Shown piece after piece: positions 57,732 to 64,000 of a stretch of DNA of 64,000 nt; within the stretch, counting starts at the first letter, position 1; each line of letters starts with the position of its first letter. The notes under the pieces are model-generated. The model ran no database searches. It had not been told where the DNA came from and saw only the letters and a program-made list of their open reading frames with translations. The DNA comes from Chthoniobacteraceae bacterium (GTDB taxonomy: Bacteria; Verrucomicrobiota; Verrucomicrobiia; Chthoniobacterales; Chthoniobacteraceae): positions 1 to 64,000 of the forward strand of contig JAQGOL010000011.1 in NCBI GenBank assembly GCA_028293625.1. Direction: 5' to 3'. A program made the position numbers and the translations under genes.

Positions 57732-59606
57732 CTAGTGAGCTGAAAGCGGAGCGTGGACAACCGGTGCTACGACTGGCGTTTTTGACCCGGTGGGTTCGCT
57801 TTGAGGAGTGAAGTCTGTCTCTGCGCCCGGAACACTGTATTCATAAGGCCCGCGATAGACTGCAATTTCTTTGTCAAAGTTGCCATGTGGCGGAGGCGAA
57901 GGAGCATCCCACTCCAGGGTGGTGGCTTCCCACGGATTGCGACCCACCTTGCGGCCGTTCCAGATACTCCAGAAGAAATTGAAGATAAAAGGAATCTGCG
58001 CAGCGCCCAAGAGGAAGGCTGCGTAGCTCATAAACGGGTTCCAATGAAGGACCGGGCGAGCAAGTTCGTAGGTGAGATGATCAAGATCCGCGCCGCCGCC
58101 ATCAGCCCAGCGGCGATGAACGCCTGCCATACCCTGAAGGAACATCGGGAAAAACAACCCGTTAATGAAGATGAGTGACAACCAGAAATGCACGCGTCCG
58201 AGGAATTCGTTCATCATTCGGCCGGTCGCCTTCGGAAACCAGTGATAGACACCAGCGAAGATCGCGAAAATAGTCCCGGGAGCCACGATATAATGGAAGT
58301 GCGCGATGATGTAGTAGGTATCGTGCAGATAAAGATCGACGGTATTAAACGCGAGCGGAATACCAGTCAGCCCTCCAATCCCGAACATCGGCATGAATGC
58401 GGTCGCAAAGAGCATCGGCACTGTGAACCGGATCGAAGCACCCCAGAGTGAGAGGAGCAATGCCGTGATCAGGATCACCGATGGAATGGAGATAACAACC
58501 GTGGTGATCTGGAAGAAGGTCGCCACCTTGGCGCCCATGCCGGTCATATACATGTGATGCGCCCAGACAATGAAAGAAAGGAACCCGAGAACGAAGATCG
58601 CCCCTACCATCGCCTTGTAGCCATAGATGGGTTTGCGAGTGTTGTTGGCAACAACCTCCGCGATAATCCCGATACCAGGAAGAATCAGCACATATACTTC
58701 AGGATGTGCAAGGAACCAAAAGAGATGCTGCCAAAGAAGCGGACTGCCACCACCGGACCAGTCGGTTAGCTGCTGCTGAACGACAAGACCGGTGGGCATG
58801 AAGAAGCTCGTGCCAAAGACGCGATCCATGAACTGGAAAATACCCGCGGCTTCCAGGGGAGGAAACGCCAGGAGAAGCAAAAATGCCGTGATGAACTGCG
58901 CCCAGACAAAGAAGGGAAGCCGCATCCACGTCATGCCAGGTGCACGCAACTGGATGATCGTGGCGATAAAGTTCACCGCTCCAAGTAGAGAAGCCGTGAT
59001 ATTAAAAATCATGCCAGTCAGCCAGAGGCTTTGACCGTTAAAGAACCAATGATAAGCAGGCCCTAAATCCGCGATGCCAGCAAGTGGCGGGTAAGAAGTC
59101 CAGCCTGACTTGGCTGCGCCGCCGGGAACCAGAAAGCTCGCAAGCATAATCACGCAGCTGATGAAGAACGTCCAATAGCTAGCCATGTTGATGCGCGGGA
59201 ACGTCATGTCGGGCGCGCCGATCTGAAGCGGGACCACGAAGTTGCCGAATGCGGCAAAAGCAATCGGAACGATCCCGAAGAACACCATGATGGTGCCGTG
59301 CATTGCACCAAACTCATTGTATCCATCGGGCGACATGACGCCGCCAGGGAAATGATCTTTGATAACTGGAAGCGATCCGAGGATGGGGCCGATCACCGGC
59401 ATGGCCGTTCCCGGGTGCGCCAACTGCCAGCGCATTACCATCATCAAACAAAAACCAAACAACAAAAACAAAAGACCCGTGATGGCGTACTGGATTCCGA
59501 TGGTTTTATGATCGGTCGAGAAAATGTATTTCTCCCAGAAGCTAAGCTCATGGTGGTGGTCGTCGTGATGCGCGTCATGCGCGTCATCGTGTGCGTGGGA
59601 TGCCAT
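57732..59606 (-). CDS. ctaD: cytochrome c oxidase subunit I
   Basis: Subunit I carries heme a, heme a3 and CuB and reduces oxygen. The 624-residue protein has 12 or more membrane segments. Visible motifs are Met-His-Gly-Thr-Ile-Met-Val-Phe near residue 105, Trp-Gln-His-Leu-Phe-Trp-Phe-x-x-His-Pro-Glu-Val-Tyr near 285 (CuB region), Ala-His-His-Met-Tyr near 340 and His-Asp-Thr-Tyr-Tyr-Ile-Ile-Ala-His-Phe-His-Tyr near 428. The first 20 residues are strikingly rich in His and Asp. It is followed by ctaE after 5 bases. Confidence 0.96.
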   Translation of the reverse strand: MASHAHDDAHDAHHDDHHHELSFWEKYIFSTDHKTIGIQYAITGLLFLLFGFCLMMVMRWQLAHPGTAMPVIGPILGSLPVIKDHFPGGVMSPDGYNEFGAMHGTIMVFFGIVPIAFAAFGNFVVPLQIGAPDMTFPRINMASYWTFFISCVIMLASFLVPGGAAKSGWTSYPPLAGIADLGPAYHWFFNGQSLWLTGMIFNITASLLGAVNFIATIIQLRAPGMTWMRLPFFVWAQFITAFLLLLAFPPLEAAGIFQFMDRVFGTSFFMPTGLVVQQQLTDWSGGGSPLLWQHLFWFLAHPEVYVLILPGIGIIAEVVANNTRKPIYGYKAMVGAIFVLGFLSFIVWAHHMYMTGMGAKVATFFQITTVVISIPSVILITALLLSLWGASIRFTVPMLFATAFMPMFGIGGLTGIPLAFNTVDLYLHDTYYIIAHFHYIVAPGTIFAIFAGVYHWFPKATGRMMNEFLGRVHFWLSLIFINGLFFPMFLQGMAGVHRRWADGGGADLDHLTYELARPVLHWNPFMSYAAFLLGAAQIPFIFNFFWSIWNGRKVGRNPWEATTLEWDAPSPPPHGNFDKEIAVYRGPYEYSVPGAETDFTPQSEPTGSKTPVVAPVVHAPLSAH

Positions 59607-59723
59607 ACGTAGATTAATTTCTTAACAAAAAAGAGGAGCGGGAGCTTTCAACTGGGAACACCTGCCGAACTTGGCTGGAGCGGAAGCACAGCATATCACG
59701 CGAATACTTATTCGCGAGTCACC

Positions 59724-60200
59724 TTACTTGGCGGGCGCGGCATCATCTTTCCATGCCTTCAATTCCGCCTCAGTCCACGGCGTCTTTCTTTCCGCGAACT
59801 TGGCGCGGGCAGCCGCAACTACTGAAGCGGGAACCGCCGGCGCACTATTGCCGAAGCTGGAACGAACAAAAGTCATGACGGCGGCGATCTTGTCGTCGGT
59901 GAGCATCAGTTCCTGTCCGGGCATGATGTTGTTGTATGGCTTGCCTTCGATGGTCATCGGACCAGCGTTGCCTTTCAAAATCATTGCTGCAAACCGTTCA
60001 GGCGAACCAGCGACATATTCAGACTTGGTTAATGGAGGAAAGACCGGCGGGAGTCCCAGACCAGTCGGTTGGTGGCAGGCAAAACAGACGGTCATATAGA
60101 CCATCTTCCCTGCCGCTACCTGATCCGGAACGGCATCTTGCGCCGCGGCAAAACGGGCAGATAGCACCAGGCATGCGGCAATACTAAGCGAAGTTTTCAT
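59724..60200 (-). CDS. monoheme c-type cytochrome
   Basis: A 158-residue exported protein with a signal peptide (about 1-21) and one heme c site, Cys-Phe-Ala-Cys-His at residues 39-43. A Met ligand candidate lies in Ile-Met-Pro-Gly-Gln near residue 82. It closely resembles the second heme domain of the neighbouring 473-residue cytochrome, including the following Trp-Thr-Glu-x-Glu-Leu-Lys segment. It could carry electrons to the oxidases encoded around it. Confidence 0.92.
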   Translation of the reverse strand: MKTSLSIAACLVLSARFAAAQDAVPDQVAAGKMVYMTVCFACHQPTGLGLPPVFPPLTKSEYVAGSPERFAAMILKGNAGPMTIEGKPYNNIMPGQELMLTDDKIAAVMTFVRSSFGNSAPAVPASVVAAARAKFAERKTPWTEAELKAWKDDAAPAK

Positions 60201-60214
60201 GACGATATAAAGCG

Positions 60215-61636
60215 TTACTGGGCGGCGGCAGGGGCCGGAGCGTCCGGCGCAGGAGCTGGCTCGGCGGCTGGAGGCACTGCGGGTGGTGTTGAAGGTGCTG
60301 CGGGAGGAGCAGGCTGTGCCGGAGGGGCTGGCGCCGATTCAACCGGGGGAACCGGCGCGGCTGGAGGCGGCGTTCCACTAGCGGGTGCTGCGGGCTCTGG
60401 TGCCGTGGCGGTCCCAAATGCTTTTAGCTCACTTTCGGTCCAGGAAGTCTTTTTCTCGATGAATTCCTTGCGAGCGGTTGCAACGATTTCAGGGGAGACC
60501 GGGGATGCATTATTTCCAAACGACGAACGCACATAGGTCAGGATCGCCGCGATCTTCTCGTCGTTGAGAAGCAACTCCTGCGCGGGCATGACATTCGCAT
60601 ACGGCTTTCCATCCACCGTGATCGGTCCCATAACGCCTTTAAGGATCATCGCGGCAAAGCGCTTGGGATCACCCAGGACATACTCGTTCTTCACCAAAGG
60701 CGGAAATACCATCGGCAGGCCCAAACCTGTCGGCTGGTGGCACGCGAAACAGAGCGTCATGTAACCCGCTTTGCCTTGGGCGAGCACAGCCGGATCAGCG
60801 GCAGCTTCCGCCGGCTTCGGCAAAGCAATGGGTGCTGCCGGAGTTACCGGAGCAGTGCCCGCAGCCGGGGCAGCCGCGGGAGCAGCGCCGGTAGCCGGGG
60901 CAGCCGCAGGAGCAGTCCCGGCAGCAGGGGCAGCCGCGCCGGCAGCATCCGGCAATGTCGCATCAGCCGGGATTTGAAGAATATCGGCCTCAGTCAATGC
61001 GCCTGATTTACCGGCGAACTCTTTACGCGCAGCGGCGACTTTGGCCTCGGAAATCTCAGGCGCCGCATTTCCCCATTCGCTTCTTACAAAAGTCGCAACC
61101 GCGGCGATCTTTTTATCATTCAGCGAGCCTTCCCACGCGGGCATGACCGCAGCACTAACAAACGGCTTTCCATCCAAAGTAATCGGTCCCTGGAGTCCCT
61201 TGAGCAGGATGGCAATCAGGCGTTTTTCACTCCCAATTACATATTCAGACTTGGCAAGATGCGGGTATTGACCAGCCACGCCGGCTCCGGTGGGTTGATG
61301 GCAAGTCACGCACTGCGCATAAACGGCCTTACCCTGTTGCGCCAGGGAAAGCACCGCGGCCGGACCTGCTCCCGGACCAGTTTGTTTCTTACTGGTTGGG
61401 AATAACGCAGATGGCGAACTCTGATACTCGTTATAAATGGAGGAGGAAAAGCCGCCATGAAAGACGCCCAAATAAGCGCCAGCCCAGCAGATGGCTACAC
61501 CGCAGACAGCGGAAAGCCAAAGCGGGATGGGAGTTGTCTCCGCGCGAGGATCGCCATGTTCGCGTTTGATCGCGGCATGCACCTCAGTGATGTCGGACGT
61601 TTCCCGGTAATCGATGCGTTCAGGACCTTCGTTCAT
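60215..61636 (-). CDS. membrane-anchored diheme c-type cytochrome with Ala/Pro-rich linkers
   Basis: A 473-residue protein with one membrane anchor (about 38-60). A first heme c domain (Cys-Val-Thr-Cys-His at 109-113) is followed by an Ala/Pro/Thr linker (about 225-280), a second heme c domain (Cys-Phe-Ala-Cys-His near 295) and a long Ala/Pro tail (about 400-473). It lies directly after ccoO, where a CcoP-like diheme subunit would be expected. The two heme domains are similar, and a third copy stands alone in the next gene. Confidence 0.9.
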   Translation of the reverse strand: MNEGPERIDYRETSDITEVHAAIKREHGDPRAETTPIPLWLSAVCGVAICWAGAYLGVFHGGFSSSIYNEYQSSPSALFPTSKKQTGPGAGPAAVLSLAQQGKAVYAQCVTCHQPTGAGVAGQYPHLAKSEYVIGSEKRLIAILLKGLQGPITLDGKPFVSAAVMPAWEGSLNDKKIAAVATFVRSEWGNAAPEISEAKVAAARKEFAGKSGALTEADILQIPADATLPDAAGAAAPAAGTAPAAAPATGAAPAAAPAAGTAPVTPAAPIALPKPAEAAADPAVLAQGKAGYMTLCFACHQPTGLGLPMVFPPLVKNEYVLGDPKRFAAMILKGVMGPITVDGKPYANVMPAQELLLNDEKIAAILTYVRSSFGNNASPVSPEIVATARKEFIEKKTSWTESELKAFGTATAPEPAAPASGTPPPAAPVPPVESAPAPPAQPAPPAAPSTPPAVPPAAEPAPAPDAPAPAAAQ

Positions 61637-61653
61637 TCTCGAGAAATCTGTGG

Positions 61654-62316
61654 TTACTTGGCGGGTGCCGGCGCACCGGCTGGAGCTTTGACCTCGTTGA
61701 GTGGATGGGTGCGGTCAAGCGAAAGAAGATAACTAACAAGTTCCTTTGCCTCTGCTTTCGGCACGACTTCATAGCCTGCCTTCGTTGGGACATTCAAAGC
61801 GTCCAACGAGCGTTCCCCCCCGATCTTCCGCAGATCAAATAGGTAGCGATACGGAGGCATATTCGATTCCGTCACAACCGAGGTGGGCTGATAGAGATGC
61901 AGATAATGCCAAGCCGCATTTCGCCGGGCGGGCTTGCGTGGATCTTCCTTTGCTTCATTTCTCCAGTCCGCCGTTCCCACATTCGTAAGATCCGGCCCCA
62001 AGCGCATGGTCCCAAGGAAAGGAGGGTTGGTGAAAATGTAATCTCTCGCTACCGTACGGCGAGGTCCCCATCCCCGCTCAATATCGAGTCCGTTCTGCTC
62101 GTCGCGGATCTGTTGCGAATGACAGTAAAAACAACCTTCCGCAGCATAAACATCCCGGCCTTTGCGCGCATTGGCGATTGGGTATGCCTCTCCGGACTCC
62201 GGGTCGACTTGCGGCTGCAGGTTTCCAATCTGGACCTGCGGCACTACTACCAGTGCCAGGCACGAAAGGGCGAATGTACCAAAGATTCCAGTAAAGAGAT
62301 AGGACGAACGGCTCAT
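61654..62316 (-). CDS. ccoO: cbb3-type oxidase subunit II (CcoO), monoheme
   Basis: CcoO is the membrane-anchored cytochrome c subunit of cbb3 oxidases. The 220-residue protein has an N-terminal membrane segment (about 7-28), the heme c site Cys-Phe-Tyr-Cys-His near residue 60 and the typical Arg-Asp-Tyr-Ile-Phe-Thr-Asn-Pro-Pro and Gly-Pro-Asp-Leu-Thr-Asn-Val-Gly motifs. A Met in Ser-Asn-Met-Pro-Pro-Tyr-Arg near 155 can serve as axial ligand. It starts where ccoN stops. Confidence 0.93.
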   Translation of the reverse strand: MSRSSYLFTGIFGTFALSCLALVVVPQVQIGNLQPQVDPESGEAYPIANARKGRDVYAAEGCFYCHSQQIRDEQNGLDIERGWGPRRTVARDYIFTNPPFLGTMRLGPDLTNVGTADWRNEAKEDPRKPARRNAAWHYLHLYQPTSVVTESNMPPYRYLFDLRKIGGERSLDALNVPTKAGYEVVPKAEAKELVSYLLSLDRTHPLNEVKAPAGAPAPAK

Positions 62317-63800
62317 TAGTGTGTCTCCTGTCCGGGGTTCGCGAAGAGCGTGGGTTCTCCACCGGGTTGCCCGATGCGAAGGAGCATCAGAAGAAAGTGC
62401 AGCGCGAAAAAGAGATGCGCAAAGAGGATGAATACATAGGCCAGACTGCTTCCGGCAAAGTAGACCTGCCCGATCTGAATGACCTGCGAGAATGTCGCAT
62501 CCGGATCAATCATCGTCAGGCCTGCGGACAAGCCCGAGAATGCCATCATAGCGATAATGGTGGCACCGCCGTAAGCCGCGCCCAGGAAATGTATTTTGAT
62601 CAGGGAAGCGGAAAGCCATTCACAACCAACCAGCCGCGGCGTGATATAATAAATGGCTCCGAACATCACCATCGAGAAAAAGGCGTAGATTACCAAATGC
62701 TGCTGAGCGGCCTGGAATTGTGTGAAATGCACGATGCTATCAAAGCCACGCAACGAGGCCAGGACTCCCACAAAGCATGAGATCGCGAAAGCAATTACGC
62801 CAAAGAAAGTAAACCGGATTGTTGGCGAATAGTAAACCATGTGCGTCTGACCATGCATCGTGAAGATGAAGTTGGTCAGGACGGTGACAATCGGTACGAT
62901 CATCATGATGTTGGCAGCGATTCCGACCGTCACAAACCAGGCCGGGACCGGCCCCCCGCTCAACCGGGCCATCCCTGTAAGCCCGCCAAACAATGCAAAT
63001 GTCCAGAAACCAATGCTTGCAAGGTTATAGCTGTAAATAGGCCGATTGACGACTTTCGGGATGAGATAGTAGGCGGCGGCAAGACCGATGGGGGTCAGCC
63101 AAAGCAGACTCAGATTCTGCGAAAACCAGGCGGCGATCACACTTTGAACTACCCCTTGCACCTGTGGCATTGTGACAGCGATATGGGCAACACCAAAAAA
63201 CCACGGGAACCAGAAGAAGGCGCCAAGCAGATACCAGACTGAAATATAGACTGGAGCGTTGCGGCGGAACTTATAAAGAATTGCGCCCCAGAGGCCGATC
63301 AACAGATAGCCGATGAACATCAGGGCAGCCGCGCCGAACGGGATTTCCATTCCCGGGATGCCTGTATTTTTACCCGCGAGAACAGAACCTATTCCGAGCA
63401 CGAGCCCGAGATTCCAGAATACGGCGCCGAGAACCAGCACTCCCGGGTAGCGCAATGGGACCCGGCAGAGACGTGACATCAACCAGATGCTCACACCCAT
63501 TCCAACCAAACTGGCCCAACCGTAAGTTAATGCCAGATTATAGGCGGGAGCAACCCGGCCATAAGTAAGGAATGGCAGATCAGCCAGAAAACCCGGGCTA
63601 TGCAGCTTCATCGAAGTGATGAAACCAAGTAAGCTGGCCACCAGGAGCCACGCGATTGAAGTCGTGAAGAAAATCAGCACGGGCCCAGCCGCGGCGGAAT
63701 CGATCTGGGAACGTTCCACAGCGACCTTTGCATCGGTCGATGGTATGACCGGCACGGCGGCCGGCGTCAATTTGGATTCGGGAGCGGCGACTGCGGTCAT
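62316..63800 (-). CDS. ccoN: cbb3-type oxidase subunit I (CcoN)
   Basis: CcoN is the catalytic heme-copper subunit of the high-affinity cbb3 oxidases. The 494-residue protein has about 12 membrane segments and many conserved His residues. Among them are His-Ile-Ala-Val-Thr-Met-Pro-Gln-Val-Gln near 210 and His-Gly-Gln-Thr-His-Met near 315. Phe-Thr-Gln-Phe-Gln-Ala-Ala-Gln-Gln-His-Leu lies near 360. The N-terminal 40 residues are soluble. It overlaps the preceding partial gene by 4 bases. Confidence 0.93.
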   Translation of the reverse strand: MTAVAAPESKLTPAAVPVIPSTDAKVAVERSQIDSAAAGPVLIFFTTSIAWLLVASLLGFITSMKLHSPGFLADLPFLTYGRVAPAYNLALTYGWASLVGMGVSIWLMSRLCRVPLRYPGVLVLGAVFWNLGLVLGIGSVLAGKNTGIPGMEIPFGAAALMFIGYLLIGLWGAILYKFRRNAPVYISVWYLLGAFFWFPWFFGVAHIAVTMPQVQGVVQSVIAAWFSQNLSLLWLTPIGLAAAYYLIPKVVNRPIYSYNLASIGFWTFALFGGLTGMARLSGGPVPAWFVTVGIAANIMMIVPIVTVLTNFIFTMHGQTHMVYYSPTIRFTFFGVIAFAISCFVGVLASLRGFDSIVHFTQFQAAQQHLVIYAFFSMVMFGAIYYITPRLVGCEWLSASLIKIHFLGAAYGGATIIAMMAFSGLSAGLTMIDPDATFSQVIQIGQVYFAGSSLAYVFILFAHLFFALHFLLMLLRIGQPGGEPTLFANPGQETH

Positions 63801-64000
63801 TGAGTGATCTCGGAGGTTGCGGTCCAGGGGAAGGAAACTTGAGGACCAGTGCTCAAGCTAGCAAAGAGAACCGGCATGGAAGCGGATGCGTTTGAAGCAG
63901 ACGGCGCCGCTGCAGGAGCCGGAGGCTGGAAATAGATGGTATCGGCACCCTGCGGTGCGGAAGGGAGTGCGCCCGGCGCAGGCTCTGCGGCATTCGGATC
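63797..64000 (-). CDS. C-terminal part of a protein upstream of ccoN (partial)
   Basis: The minus strand is open from the window edge to a TGA that overlaps the ccoN ATG (ATGA). The 67 visible residues are rich in Ala, Pro, Ser and Gln and end Phe-Pro-Trp-Thr-Ala-Thr-Ser-Glu-Ile-Thr-Gln. The overlap supports that it is coding and in the same operon. The Ala/Pro-rich composition matches the linkers of the cytochromes downstream. The product cannot be named from this piece. Confidence 0.75.
   Translation of the reverse strand, partial: DPNAAEPAPGALPSAPQGADTIYFQPPAPAAAPSASNASASMPVLFASLSTGPQVSFPWTATSEITQ

Noticed and set aside
1-64000. CRISPR arrays, insertion sequences, prophage genes or rRNA
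   Set aside because: I saw no regularly spaced direct repeats, no transposase or integrase and no rRNA-like stretch. The four similar motifs at 11.4-11.9 kb are unevenly spaced RNA helices.

Overview
The window looks like a chromosomal segment of a Verrucomicrobiota bacterium, perhaps close to Chthoniobacter or Spartobacteria. This rests on gene content, not on a marker tree: a DUF1592/DUF1552 pair, a PVC-type membrane dehydrogenase with a C-terminal heme c site, a TIGR02597 protein, a PEP-CTERM protein, and the order bamA-ompH-lpxD in a diderm genome. Genes are dense, many overlap by 4 bases (ATGA), several begin with GTG or TTG, and Shine-Dalgarno sequences are mostly weak.

Layout. 1-1.1 kb: a repeat-rich gene-poor edge and two small membrane proteins. 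1.1-5.7 kb (minus): outer-membrane biogenesis (bamA, ompH/skp, lpxD) and a DUF486 protein. 5.9-8.7 kb: exported MsrA and a secreted repeat protein. 8.9-15.4 kb: an RNA-repair locus made of rtcR (plus strand) and, divergently, a Ro60/TROVE protein, four structured RNAs, rtcB and rtcA. 15.5-23.6 kb: an outer-membrane protein, a YdeI-like protein, a CBS-type inorganic pyrophosphatase, an intradiol dioxygenase, a CotH protein and an acyltransferase. 23.7-34.5 kb: a HEAT/DUF1552/DUF1592 operon, an MFS carrier and a 1.1k-residue heme-binding dehydrogenase. 34.5-38.0 kb: a KamA-family radical SAM enzyme with an Rrf2 regulator, tRNA-Lys(CUU) and a two-receiver response regulator. 38.2-51.9 kb: TIGR02597 and PEP-CTERM proteins, a type II secretion system split over two strands, infA, a three-gene envelope-stress cluster and two PilT ATPases. 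51.9-64.0 kb (minus): one long respiratory cluster with cbb3-type subunits (ccoN, ccoO), c-type cytochromes, an aa3-type oxidase (ctaC-F) and its assembly factors (ctaA, ctaB, Sco, DUF420).

The most interesting region is 11.45-11.94 kb. On the minus strand, between the Ro60 gene and rtcB, lie four stem-loop RNAs that share a closing helix with CGAAUGC on the 5' side and UUU(U)(G/A)UCG on the 3' side, which matches the bacterial Y RNA Ro-binding consensus as I recall it. Two of them carry a circularly permuted tRNA-like domain (T arm, closed acceptor stem, D arm), as described for YrlA RNAs. One has an acceptor stem with G3-U70 and A73, the alanine-tRNA identity elements. The shortest RNA sits directly in front of the rtcB start codon.

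I had no search tools. Family names come from recognised motifs and RNA folds were made by hand.
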